Shown in pieces: positions 1 through 6,514 of a stretch of 32,876 bases of DNA. Source of the stretch: Haemophilus quentini. Its GTDB lineage: Bacteria > Pseudomonadota > Gammaproteobacteria > Enterobacterales > Pasteurellaceae. The translations under genes were made by a program, and so were the position numbers. The stretch's first letter is position 1, and the number at the start of each line of letters is the position of its first letter. The stretch is taken from the NCBI GenBank assembly GCA_001752465.1, contig MDJB01000019.1:1-32876 (forward strand). Direction: 5' to 3'. The notes under the pieces were generated by a model. The model had not been told where the DNA came from and did no database searches. It saw nothing but the letters and a program-made list of their open reading frames with translations.

Positions 1-366
1 AGAAATGCCTATTTCCATATTGTGGGGTAGTGACAATATTTGCATAAGGAAAAAGAAAAAATTTGGTGGAAAAAATTGGCTGGATCCCCTGTTTGTGGGG
101 CTTTGGCGTTTTTAGGGGGAAAGTTTATGCAAAAATGGAAAATGGTGGGGATTGGGGGAAAATGGTCGAAAATTGGGTTTTATTTTGCATAAAAGTTGGC
201 GGTAAATTGTTAGGTTTTAAACATTTTTAAAAATTTAAAGTTTATTTTAAAGTTAGTTTAAAACGGCTTTAAACTGAATAGATCATTGAGTTTTGCTACT
301 AAGAATTTACCTTAAATTTCTAACCAGAGACGATAACTTAGAAGCTAACTTACAAACTCACTAAAT
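1..366. other. Candidate phage left end (attL-like region), non-coding
   Basis: No convincing gene is present. The 9-mer TTTGCATAA occurs at 39-47 and 184-192 and inverted at 125-133, within G-rich sequence. Three transposase-binding sites spread over about 170 bp is the arrangement of the Mu left end, so these could be L1-L3-like sites; that is inference from position and repetition. If so, the terminal 5'-TG would be close to position 21 or 31. A host/phage boundary cannot be placed without an empty-site comparison. Confidence 0.4.
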
Positions 367-403
367 AAAAAAGGCGGTTTCAGTGGCATAAATCGCCTTT
401 TTT
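367..403. terminator. Bidirectional rho-independent terminator
   Basis: A 10-bp perfect stem (AAAAAAGGCG at 367-376, CGCCTTTTTT at 394-403) encloses an 18-nt loop. Because the arms are A-rich and T-rich, a U-tract follows the GC core on either strand. On the minus strand it would end the leftward repressor transcript. Confidence 0.75.
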
Positions 404-491
404 GTTGGTTTTTGGGGCTATTTTGGTGCGTTTAGATGAAATTTAGCGGTTTATTGTGTGTGATTTGGGTAGAATTTGCGAAAATGCGCTA

Positions 492-623
492 TTATTTGAG
501 CGTGTTTTTGGGAAACACGGGCATCCTTGCTCTTGAGTTTAAAAATGGCGTAAAAGCACGCGCAGCATGGTTTTGGTTGATGTGACCACAACCATGTCGG
601 CAATATACGCCTTTATGCCGCAT
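492..623 (-). CDS. Small leftward ORF after repressor, possible host-inhibition-type protein, probably frameshifted
   Basis: This 43-residue ORF starts at an ATG on the complement of 621-623, so it overlaps the last codons of the repressor by 11 bases and would be translationally coupled to it. It begins MRHKGVYCRHGCGH and ends FPKNTLK. The Cys/His-rich start resembles, from memory, short Haemophilus phage ORFs annotated Ash/Icd-like; I cannot verify that. Just past the stop another frame continues with QIIAHFRKFYPNHTQ, and a two-base loss in the AAAAA run before the end would join them. The gene may therefore be a frameshifted version of a longer protein. Function is unknown. Confidence 0.4.
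   Translation of the reverse strand: MRHKGVYCRHGCGHINQNHAARAFTPFLNSRARMPVFPKNTLK
566..596. repeat. Inverted repeat inside the small leftward ORF
   Basis: CATGGTTTTGGT at 566-577 and ACCACAACCATG at 585-596 form a 12-bp stem with one mismatch around a 7-nt loop. No T-run follows on either strand, so it is not an obvious intrinsic terminator. It could be an RNA structure in the repressor transcript. Confidence 0.4.
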
Positions 624-1101
624 TTAGCTGATGATTCTCAAGTGGTTGCGCCTCGGTTTCTTTTTTCTCTTGTAAGGCTGCCATGGTTTCTGCAGTGGAA
701 ATAATGGCTTCCTGCCCTTCTTTGCTGGCTTTGCGAAAGCATTGCAGCAAACGCTGTTCAATTTGGCTTAAGCCTTCATTATTGGGCGTTTGCGCGTTGC
801 TTTTGGGCGTGTTTTCCAGTTCTTCTAAGGCTTTTTGAACAATCGACATGGCTTGTTCTAGGGTTGGGGTTTGCGTTATTTCGGGCTGTGGCTCTACCTG
901 CTGCGGTTTGCCAGCAAAGCCTAGTGCCTGTTGCACGGCTTTGGGCATATCGCCAACATAATATTCAAACACATTGCCTTTTACGCCTTTCTTTCGGCGT
1001 CTTTTCCAATTTTCTCTTTTCGCATTAAGTAACACACCTTGTGGCGTACTAGCTAAACCAGCCACTCCTAGTAGATCTTTCAATAGAACCCACTCTTTCA
1101 T
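613..1101 (-). CDS. c: Mu-type phage repressor (c-like)
   Basis: This 162-residue DNA-binding repressor is transcribed leftward, away from the early operon, and should hold the early promoter silent. Its first ~50 residues match the N-terminus of the transposase encoded at 1553: both share a start of the type LL.LLG followed by an AK.ENW.RRR block and GVKGNVFEY. In Mu, repressor and transposase likewise share this winged-helix domain because both bind the operator region. The C-terminal half is Gln/Glu-rich and low in complexity. AAGGAG precedes the ATG (complement of 1099-1101). Length is close to Mu c (about 175-195 aa). There is no LexA-type protease domain. Confidence 0.88.
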   Translation of the reverse strand: MKEWVLLKDLLGVAGLASTPQGVLLNAKRENWKRRRKKGVKGNVFEYYVGDMPKAVQQALGFAGKPQQVEPQPEITQTPTLEQAMSIVQKALEELENTPKSNAQTPNNEGLSQIEQRLLQCFRKASKEGQEAIISTAETMAALQEKKETEAQPLENHQLNAA

Positions 1102-1138
1102 TTAAAACTCCTTAAAAGAAAGTAACTTTATATTAAAA

Positions 1139-1167
1139 ATTTTAAAATTTATTTCTTTAATAATCAA
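1139..1167 (-). promoter_or_regulatory. Candidate repressor promoter (Pc-like)
   Basis: On the minus strand there is a -35 TTGATT (1162-1167), a 17-bp spacer and a -10 TAAAAT (1139-1144), directed at the repressor gene whose start lies about 38 bases further on. The fit to sigma-70 is moderate to good, though the local AT richness makes chance matches easy. Confidence 0.5.
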
Positions 1168-1218
1168 AAGGTTAAAGTCAATAAATGCATTTTAAAAGAA
1201 ATTTTTAAAAGAAAGCAT

Positions 1219-1247
1219 TTGACTTTCATTTAGCTTTCTTTTAACAT
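1219..1247 (+). promoter_or_regulatory. Candidate early promoter (Pe-like)
   Basis: A -35 TTGACT (1219-1224, 5 of 6 consensus bases), a 17-bp spacer and a -10 TAACAT (1242-1247, 4 of 6) point at ner. The -10 lies between the arms of the inverted repeat at 1230-1262, so a protein bound there would block RNA polymerase. Confidence 0.65.
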
Positions 1248-1331
1248 TTAAATGAAAGCTAAGAGTAACGCTTTTAGTTTACACCAAAGTTTAACCTAAA
1301 GTGGGTTTAATTTAAATGCAAGGAGATATTT

Positions 1332-1562
1332 ATGCAGAAAAAAGATTGGAGCTGGAAGCGCATTGTGTATGAGCTGCACGAGCGAAATATTACGTTGCAT
1401 TCGCTTTCGATTAAATCGGGATTAGCCCCTTCCACGTTGAAAAATGCACTGCGTGTGAGCTACCCCAAAGGGGAACGCATTATTGCTGCCGCGATTGGCG
1501 TGGCACCACAAGAAATTTGGGCGACACGTTACGCGGAGCGGGAGAACCGCTTATGTGGCTAA
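1332..1562 (+). CDS. ner: Ner-like transcriptional regulator
   Basis: This 76-residue helix-turn-helix protein of the Mu Ner/Nlp type is the first gene of the early operon. In Mu, Ner dampens early and repressor transcription by binding between the divergent promoters. Residues ~17-60 (ITLHSLSIKSGLAPSTLKNAL, then YPKGERIIAAAIGVAPQEIW) read as a compact HTH: the segment SLSIKSGLAPSTLKNAL is the turn and recognition helix. AAGGAG lies 6 bases before the ATG. The last 10 bases overlap the transposase start. Length matches Mu Ner (75 aa). Confidence 0.88.
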   Translation: MQKKDWSWKRIVYELHERNITLHSLSIKSGLAPSTLKNALRVSYPKGERIIAAAIGVAPQEIWATRYAERENRLCG

Positions 1563-3508
1563 CAACTCAAGAACTACTTGGATTGCCTTTTATGCCAAAA
1601 ACAACTCAAGGCATTACTTTTAGGGCAAAACAAGAAAATTGGCAGAGAAGACGTAGAGAAGGTGTGAAAGGCAATGTATTTGAATATCACTTATCTGATC
1701 TCCCCGAAGAAACCCAAAAAGCCATCCGCCTAAAATTCGCCATCAAAACTGTGGCGAAAAAGCCGAAACCAGCATTGCCAGCGGGGCGGGATACGTTTGA
1801 TTTGCGCACATGCAGCCAAAAGCAAATCAGTATTTCGGATGCGCGAATGGCAGTAGCGCGTTATGTGTTGAGCCTTGAAGGCACAGAAAAAGGACAACGG
1901 CGCAATTTAATAGAGTTGGTGTGCGATCAGGTGAAATTAGCCACCTTGCCTGAGCCTGTGCTGGATATGGTGCGTCTTGCCAATGCCAAACCGCGCAATG
2001 GTTTATCGCTTTCGCCACGCACGCTGTATGACTGGGTGTTGGCGTATGAAAAAGCGGAAACGCCGGAAGAACGCTTGAAAGCCCTTGTACCGAAGGGCTT
2101 TGGGGTGAAGAAAAAAGAATGGCACGAGTGGACGTGGATGCACGATTTTCTGCCGTTTTATCAAATCTTCACCGGTGTGACGGTGGCGCACGCATATAAA
2201 CGCTTTATTGCCGCTTATGACGGCGAAAAACCGAGCCTGTACCAAGTGCGACGCGTAATGAGTGAAGTGCCGGAGATTGTATTACAACGCGGCAGATTAA
2301 CTGGCGCAGCGTATTCACAAAAAATGCCGGTGAGACGGCGTGATTGGGAAGTGCTTGGGCTGTTTGATGTGTATGTGGGGGACGGACACGGCTTTAAAGC
2401 GAAAATTCGCCATCCGGATCATGCACACGGTTTTCAACCGGAAGTGACGGCGATTATTGATGGACGCACCCGTTATTTAGTGGGCTGGAGCTTGGCGAAA
2501 TCGGAAAGCGTGATTGCGGTGGGTGATGCCTTACGCCACGCCATTGAGCGATGTGGCTTGCCGTTGATTTATTACTCGGATAACGGCGGTGGGGAAAAGA
2601 ATAAACGGTTGGATTGTGAAGTGACCGGTTTATTCGCCCGATTAGGCATTACGCACAAAACCGGACGACCAGGCAATCCGCAGGGGCGTGGCATTATTGA
2701 GCGATTGTGGGAAACCACGCTGATCCCCTTGGCACGAGAGTATGAAACATCGGTAGTAAAAACAGTGGATAAATCTACCGCACATTTGATTCACCGAAAA
2801 ATTGAAAGTGCCGTGAATGCCCTTGAAAAAGGCAAAGAACTGACGGCAGAACAACGCCGATTCTATAACAAGATGCCGCGTTGGGAAGAATTTATCGCCG
2901 ATGTGGAGCGCGTGTTTGAAGAATACAACCGAAACCCACATAGCGAATTGCCGAAAAAGGTGGACGGCACGCATTTTAGCCCATTGGAATATCGGGAATG
3001 GATTATGCAGCACGAACAACCGCAACAACGCTGGCTTACCGCGTTTGAATGTGAATTATTATTCCGCCCTGAAGAAATTCGCATGGTGGCTCGCGCTGAA
3101 ATTGAGTTGTTTACCAACCGTTATTCCAGCACCGACTTGGCGGAATACCACGGTGAGAAAGTGAAAGTGGGCTTTGATATTCACGATCCGTCTTATGTGA
3201 TTGTGAAAACCTTAGATGGCAGATGGATTTGTCGTGCGGAATTAAACGGAAATAAATCGCCTGCCTTTGCGCAAAGTGTAGTGGAGCAAGCGCGAGAGAA
3301 AAGTATTCAAGCGGCGAATAAACGCCTTGAGAAGAAAATTGAGCGCAATAGCCGCGAGTTGCAGTCGGTGCATACGATTGAAGAAGCACCTGATTTTTCA
3401 ATACTCGTGCCAAAAGTGAAGCAAAAAATCCCAGCCAAGCCGATTTTCCATAACTTAACGGAGAAAGAAGAGTGGGAAGCGGAACAGGCAAAGTTAGTGA
3501 ATGAATAA
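1553..3508 (+). CDS. muA: Mu-like DDE transposase A
   Basis: This 651-residue transposase catalyses the strand cleavage and joining steps of integration and replicative transposition. The N-terminal ~60 residues repeat the repressor DNA-binding domain (GVKGNVFEY). End-binding helical domains follow at ~80-240. The catalytic RNase H-like core carries D277 in VGDGHG, D343 in YSDNGG and E383 in IIERLW, matching Mu D269, D336 and E392. A beta-barrel domain (~470-560) and a charged C-terminal tail, likely the MuB/ClpX-contact part, complete it. I chose the ATG at 1553 because GGAG precedes it and the start MWLTTQELLG aligns with the repressor. A TTG at 1517 in the same frame lies inside ner. Mu MuA is 663 aa. 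Confidence 0.96.
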   Translation: MWLTTQELLGLPFMPKTTQGITFRAKQENWQRRRREGVKGNVFEYHLSDLPEETQKAIRLKFAIKTVAKKPKPALPAGRDTFDLRTCSQKQISISDARMAVARYVLSLEGTEKGQRRNLIELVCDQVKLATLPEPVLDMVRLANAKPRNGLSLSPRTLYDWVLAYEKAETPEERLKALVPKGFGVKKKEWHEWTWMHDFLPFYQIFTGVTVAHAYKRFIAAYDGEKPSLYQVRRVMSEVPEIVLQRGRLTGAAYSQKMPVRRRDWEVLGLFDVYVGDGHGFKAKIRHPDHAHGFQPEVTAIIDGRTRYLVGWSLAKSESVIAVGDALRHAIERCGLPLIYYSDNGGGEKNKRLDCEVTGLFARLGITHKTGRPGNPQGRGIIERLWETTLIPLAREYETSVVKTVDKSTAHLIHRKIESAVNALEKGKELTAEQRRFYNKMPRWEEFIADVERVFEEYNRNPHSELPKKVDGTHFSPLEYREWIMQHEQPQQRWLTAFECELLFRPEEIRMVARAEIELFTNRYSSTDLAEYHGEKVKVGFDIHDPSYVIVKTLDGRWICRAELNGNKSPAFAQSVVEQAREKSIQAANKRLEKKIERNSRELQSVHTIEEAPDFSILVPKVKQKIPAKPIFHNLTEKEEWEAEQAKLVNE

Positions 3509-3518
3509 GGAGAACAAG

Positions 3519-3917
3519 ATGAAGAATTTTATTGAAAAAGAACGTAAAGCGCGCGCCAAAAGACGATTTAAATGCGCTAAAAGGTTGATTAAAAGAGATT
3601 GGTCGAAAATAAACGATTTCCCAGTTTGGATTTTAACCCCTAGTGGCGTTGCCCCAAATTTAGCATTGCAATCAACGGCTCTAGATATGAATCAAGGTAC
3701 GTCTTCATATCCGTCGCAACAAAATCAGGCACATCAGTGCTTTGTAACAAAAGACGAAGCTGATCGTGCGAATCGCCCTGAAATTGAAGCAGCGCAAGTT
3801 GATCCTGCTCGGCAAGTTGAACAATTAGCGAGCGAATTAAAATCTGTTGTACAGCAAGCCGACCGTTTAGTGCAGAAAGTTGTTGCTGTAAGTCTTCGAG
3901 TTGAGTTTGCGACATAA
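3519..3917 (+). CDS. Hypothetical basic ORF after transposase, possibly a truncated gene
   Basis: AAGGAG sits 6 bases before this ATG, immediately behind the transposase stop. The first ~41 codons encode a very basic stretch (KERKARAKRRFKCAKRLIKRDW) with good coding character. From about 3640 on, the reading frame is the complement of a better-looking leftward gene, and its translation there is low in character. I suspect only the beginning is real: either the remnant of a rightward gene interrupted by the leftward insertion, or a small gene running into antisense sequence. No family recognised. Confidence 0.35.
   Translation: MKNFIEKERKARAKRRFKCAKRLIKRDWSKINDFPVWILTPSGVAPNLALQSTALDMNQGTSSYPSQQNQAHQCFVTKDEADRANRPEIEAAQVDPARQVEQLASELKSVVQQADRLVQKVVAVSLRVEFAT
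3640..3915 (-). CDS. Hypothetical leftward protein in the A-B gap
   Basis: This 91-residue ORF runs against the early operon. An AAGGAGAA ribosome-binding site lies 4 bases before the ATG (complement of 3913-3915), and a perfect TATAAT -10 lies just upstream. The protein starts MSQTQLEDLQQQLSALNGRL, a Leu/Gln-rich amphipathic coiled-coil segment (~1-45). A second part follows (FQGDSHDQLRLLLQS, then VPDFVATDMKTYLDSYLEPL). I see no membrane segment or enzyme motif. Codon choice is natural in this direction. An independently promoted gene in an otherwise one-way operon is typical of lysogeny-expressed cargo (a moron), but function is unknown. Confidence 0.6.
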   Translation of the reverse strand: MSQTQLEDLQQQLSALNGRLAVQQILIRSLIVQLAEQDQLALLQFQGDSHDQLRLLLQSTDVPDFVATDMKTYLDSYLEPLIAMLNLGQRH

Positions 3918-3950
3918 GGTTCTCCTTGGTTTAGGTAGGTTTAAAACAGA

Positions 3951-3979
3951 ATTATAACGAGGTTAAAAATGAAAAACAA
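3951..3979 (-). promoter_or_regulatory. Promoter of the leftward A-B gap gene
   Basis: On the minus strand: -35 TTGTTT (3974-3979), a 17-bp spacer, and a perfect -10 TATAAT (3951-3956). The -35 lies inside the first codons of gene B and the -10 just before it, so this promoter faces away from B and would fire against early-operon transcription. Confidence 0.6.
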
Positions 3980-4850
3980 AGAACTGCAACGGTTTATGAC
4001 CAATAGCGGCATGACACAAAAGCAGATTGCGCAAGCGTTAGCGGTATCAGTGGGGACAATTAGTCTTTATTTGAAAGGACAATACGCAGGCGATGTGCAA
4101 CGCCTTGATGACAAGGTGGCGGAGTATTTGGCACGCCAAGATCAGAAAATTTTAAATGCGCGTTACAACAAGCAATTTGTGCCAACGTTTCTCGCACGTA
4201 AAGGGATGGAAGCGATGGAATATGCACATACGGAAGGCGAGATGGTAGTGATTTATGGTGCGGCAGGGTTAGGCAAAACCCAGTTGTTAAAAGAATATGT
4301 GCGTACGCACCCTTCTGCAATGTTGATTGAAACCGATCCAAGTTATACCACCAAAGTCTTATTACGCAAGATTGCGGAGGCTTGTGGTGTGGTTGTGCAA
4401 GGCGTAAACAATGACTTTTTCGAGAAGATAGTGGAGCGTTTGGAAAATTCAGAACGGTTATTAGTGATTGACGAAGCGGAGTTGCTTTCTACACGTTCTT
4501 TAGAGTTTGTTCGACGATTACGAGATAAAACCAATATTGGCGTGGTGCTTGCTGGTATGCCGCGTTTAATGGTGAATTTGTGCGGTAAAAACAACGAACT
4601 GGCACAGTTATATAGCCGTGTAACTCGACCGTTTGATTTAGGCAATGCCCTTCCAGAGAAAGATTTAGCGTTATTAACGGAAACAGCACTCGGCACGGCT
4701 GAATTTAATGCGCCTTTTATTAAGTTTAGTAAGGGCAATGCACGTCGATTAAGTAACCTCATTAAAGGTGTGGTGCGATTGGCTGAAATTAATGAGTGTG
4801 AAATCACTTATGAAATGGTTGAAGAATACAGCAAAGTATTGATTGGCTAA
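3969..4850 (+). CDS. muB: MuB-like DNA transposition ATPase B
   Basis: This 293-residue AAA+ ATPase binds target DNA, activates the transposase and gives target immunity. The N-terminal ~45 residues are a helix-turn-helix (GMTQKQIAQALAVSVGTISLYL). The Walker A motif is GAAGLGKT at 97-104 and Walker B is LLVIDEAE at 164-171 with D168 and E169. The C-terminal part (~240-293) resembles the small helical MuB DNA-binding domain. The ATG follows CGAGG. Mu B is 312 aa. In Mu, A and B are adjacent; here 460 bases with a leftward gene separate them. Confidence 0.93.
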   Translation: MKNKELQRFMTNSGMTQKQIAQALAVSVGTISLYLKGQYAGDVQRLDDKVAEYLARQDQKILNARYNKQFVPTFLARKGMEAMEYAHTEGEMVVIYGAAGLGKTQLLKEYVRTHPSAMLIETDPSYTTKVLLRKIAEACGVVVQGVNNDFFEKIVERLENSERLLVIDEAELLSTRSLEFVRRLRDKTNIGVVLAGMPRLMVNLCGKNNELAQLYSRVTRPFDLGNALPEKDLALLTETALGTAEFNAPFIKFSKGNARRLSNLIKGVVRLAEINECEITYEMVEEYSKVLIG

Positions 4851-4860
4851 GGAGACCAAA

Positions 4861-5157
4861 ATGTTACAACCCAATACAACTAAACAATTAAACAAAAACA
4901 ATGCCGTGATGTTGGCTTATTTAGAACAAGTGGAAAAAGCCGTGAGACGCTTAAATGAAATGGGGCTTACGGTAATTAATGTGCACTTTGAGAAGATAAA
5001 ACCGACGGTGCGTGTGATGAATAATGCGGTAACAGAAAAGCTAGAGAAAGACCAACGGGCTTATGTGTATCACGTGGGGCGTGATGTGGCTCGATACCAA
5101 GAAGCGCAATTTACAGTGGAAGGTATCCGTGTGGTTTGGCGGAAATATTTGAACTAG
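4861..5157 (+). CDS. Hypothetical early protein
   Basis: This 98-residue protein follows gene B by 10 bases, with AAGGAG before the ATG; a TTG 18 bases earlier in frame overlaps B and is less likely. The first half is a helical segment (AVMLAYLEQVEKAVRRLNEM). The second has alternating beta-like segments (LTVINVHFEKIKPTVRV and YVYHVGRDVARYQEAQFTVEGIRVVWRKYL). The composition suits a small alpha/beta fold that may bind nucleic acid. Small conserved genes of unknown function occupy this place in Haemophilus Mu-like prophages. No named family recognised. Confidence 0.75.
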   Translation: MLQPNTTKQLNKNNAVMLAYLEQVEKAVRRLNEMGLTVINVHFEKIKPTVRVMNNAVTEKLEKDQRAYVYHVGRDVARYQEAQFTVEGIRVVWRKYLN

Positions 5158-5165
5158 GAGGAGGA

Positions 5166-5357
5166 ATGGCAACGCGTCGGCAAATTTATGCGGTCTATCG
5201 TGGCGAAAAGAATTTGGGTGACGGGACTGCGGAAGAATTAGCAAAGAAACTCAATGTGAGCGAAAAAACGATTTACAGCTCGGCAACAGTCGCCCGATGT
5301 AAACGTGATAAAGGTAAGCGACTTGTGGTGATTAAGTTAGATAAAGAGGAGCTCTAA
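5166..5357 (+). CDS. Small putative DNA-binding protein
   Basis: This is a 63-residue basic protein. AGGAGGAGGA ends just before the ATG, an exceptionally strong ribosome-binding site that overrides an in-frame TTG 30 bases upstream. TAEELAKKLNVSEKTIYSSA reads as a helix-turn-helix recognition unit, preceded by YRGEKNLGDG and followed by a lysine-rich tail and a beta strand (KRLVVIKLD). It resembles the HTH part of small phage regulators, but the exact family is unclear. The stop codon directly abuts the next start. Confidence 0.7.
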   Translation: MATRRQIYAVYRGEKNLGDGTAEELAKKLNVSEKTIYSSATVARCKRDKGKRLVVIKLDKEEL

Positions 5358-5975
5358 ATGAAGCAGATGATTGAAGGGAAAGAATACTGGCGTGATGCAA
5401 GAGGCAATTTAACCCCTGCTGAATTGGTGAAAGACATCGACAAAGCACGTGATGTGCTTGTGCGTGAATGGGTGGAAAAAGGCGTGTCCTTAAATAAGGA
5501 GATGCGCAATTTTAAAGAAGGCATTTTTGGTGATGTACAAGCCTTTATTGAACTTTCTGCCGAAAAGTATGGTGCAAAAGTGGGCGGTAGTAAAGGCAAT
5601 ATCACACTTTATAGCTACGACGGTAAATACAAAATCCAACGTGCGATTAACGACCATTTGCAATTTGATGAACGTATTCAGGCGGCAAAAGTGTTGATTG
5701 ATGAGTGTTTGAATGAATGGAGCGAAGGCTCTCGCCCTGAATTAAAAGCCTTAATTGAACGTGCGTTTAATGTAGATAAAGAGGGAAACCTCAACACTTC
5801 ACGAATTTTAGGTTTGCGACGGGTAGATATTCAAGATGAACGTTGGCAAAACGCGATGCAGGCGATTAGCGAAAGCGTGCAAGTAGTGAGTAGTAAGGCT
5901 TATGTTCGACTTTATGAACGTGTGGGCGAAACCGATCAGTATGTGCCGATTGCGTTAGATGTAGCGGGGGCGTAG
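5358..5975 (+). CDS. DUF3164 family early phage protein
   Basis: This 205-residue protein belongs, from its overall pattern, to DUF3164, a family typical of the early region of Mu-like phages. Recognisable segments are the start (EYWRDARGNLTPAELVKDIDKARD, a 'metabolism of genome' type opening of unknown role), a central helical part and the end (LRRVDIQDERWQNAMQAISESVQVVSSKAYVRLYER). It has no membrane segment and is predicted cytoplasmic. GAGGAG lies before the ATG. No Gam homologue is visible in the window, so this protein sits where FluMu and Mu keep their host-nuclease and early accessory genes. Confidence 0.8.
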   Translation: MKQMIEGKEYWRDARGNLTPAELVKDIDKARDVLVREWVEKGVSLNKEMRNFKEGIFGDVQAFIELSAEKYGAKVGGSKGNITLYSYDGKYKIQRAINDHLQFDERIQAAKVLIDECLNEWSEGSRPELKALIERAFNVDKEGNLNTSRILGLRRVDIQDERWQNAMQAISESVQVVSSKAYVRLYERVGETDQYVPIALDVAGA

Positions 5976-6056
5976 ATGAGTGAGTCTGGCATCGTTTTAA
6001 TTTGTCTTTTTGCACTATATGCGTGGTTAGCATATTTGATTATAAAACTTATTTAA
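5976..6056 (+). CDS. Very small putative membrane protein
   Basis: This 26-codon ORF starts at the base after the preceding stop codon, with the G-rich end of that gene as ribosome-binding site. The peptide starts MSESGIVLICLFALYAW and is a single hydrophobic helix (residues ~5-25) flanked by Glu and Lys. It looks like a one-pass membrane microprotein. Its direct linkage favours translation, but such a short ORF could be chance. Confidence 0.4.
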   Translation: MSESGIVLICLFALYAWLAYLIIKLI

Positions 6057-6063
6057 ATGCCCT

Positions 6064-6102
6064 TTAAATCTCCCCTAACCCCTCTTTACAAAAGAGGGGG
6101 AT
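6064..6102. repeat. 39-bp palindromic repeat, copy 1
   Basis: This copy contains a perfect 9-bp hairpin, CCCCTCTTT and AAAGAGGGG around ACA, preceded by AAATCTCCCCTA. The same 39 bases recur at 8238-8276 in the same orientation with one difference (TAACCCC here, TAGCCCC there). It looks like the intergenic REP-like palindromes that occur in Haemophilus chromosomes. It lies between genes in the early operon. Confidence 0.8.
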
Positions 6103-6149
6103 GGGATGAGGGGCATTCATAATGGGCTTTAAACCAACAGGAGAACCTT

Positions 6150-6347
6150 ATGAACAAAAACATCAACAAGTTTGATCGCTTTAAATATTACAGTGAACAA
6201 GCGGCAAACAGTGAACGTAGAGGTGAACTGCAAGACGCCAAAGAGCAATGGGCGATTGCGGAACTTAACGCACCTAACGCACGTAACCGAGAGTGGTGCA
6301 AACACCGCGCCGCGTTTTGTGAACGAGTATTAAGAAGACCGTTTTAG
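6150..6347 (+). CDS. ANR family transcriptional regulator
   Basis: This 65-residue protein shows the ANR (AraC negative regulator) pattern: an aromatic start (FDRFKYYSEQAANSERRGELQDAKEQWAIAE, written here in outline), then NREWCKHRAAFCERVL. The key features are YS..A...E..G...A...W and W...R..FC near residues 14-37 and 49-58. Family members in enteric pathogens bind AraC-type activators or H-NS and dampen virulence genes; many Pasteurellaceae phages carry one. The target here is unknown. AGGAGAACC precedes the ATG. It is the first gene of the block flanked by the 39-bp repeats. Confidence 0.78.
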   Translation: MNKNINKFDRFKYYSEQAANSERRGELQDAKEQWAIAELNAPNARNREWCKHRAAFCERVLRRPF

Positions 6348-6355
6348 GAGGATTT

Positions 6356-6514
6356 ATGGCTGATTATATCGTGCGCCTTTATGGCGTAATTGAAGTGAAA
6401 ATGAAAGCGGAAACACTAGAACAAGCTATTGAGTTGTGTGATTTAAACACCGCTCCGCCATTAACTGGTTTAGTTGTGGAAATTGATTCAGTGATTGAAG
6501 GGGAGGAAGTATGA
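6356..6514 (+). CDS. Small hypothetical protein
   Basis: This is a 52-residue acidic ORF. AGGAGG lies just before the ATG, and the stop overlaps the next start (ATGA). The start MADYIVRLYGVIEVKMKAET suggests beta strands, followed by a helix (LEQAIELCD) and an acidic tail. The signature of strand, helix with EQAIELC, then LVVEID resembles small phage proteins of the sort whose homologues are called hypothetical. The strong ribosome-binding site and tight coupling support expression. Confidence 0.65.
   Translation: MADYIVRLYGVIEVKMKAETLEQAIELCDLNTAPPLTGLVVEIDSVIEGEEV

Larger units (their letters stand above)
1111..1270. promoter_or_regulatory. Operator region between repressor and ner
   Basis: This AT-rich stretch holds repeated GAAAG/CTTTC boxes at 1120-1124, 1211-1215, 1223-1227, 1234-1238 and 1254-1258, several within TTAAAAGAAA-like sequence. 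The strongest element is the 9-bp inverted repeat TTAGCTTTC (1230-1238) and GAAAGCTAA (1254-1262), which brackets the -10 region of the rightward early promoter. A palindrome CATTTAAATG sits at 1245-1254. These are the likely binding sites for repressor, Ner and the transposase N-terminal domain. Confidence 0.55.

Noticed and set aside
2642-3491. Several long minus-strand ORFs in the transposase gene
   Set aside because: They overlap the catalytic domain and C-terminus of the transposase and have no ribosome-binding sites.
4343-4807. 154-codon ORF on the minus strand inside gene B
   Set aside because: Gene B is clearly real on the plus strand with Walker motifs; this is its complement.
5358-5975. 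Gam-like host-nuclease inhibitor
   Set aside because: The position in the early region suggested Gam, but the sequence fits DUF3164 and no other gene looks like Gam.
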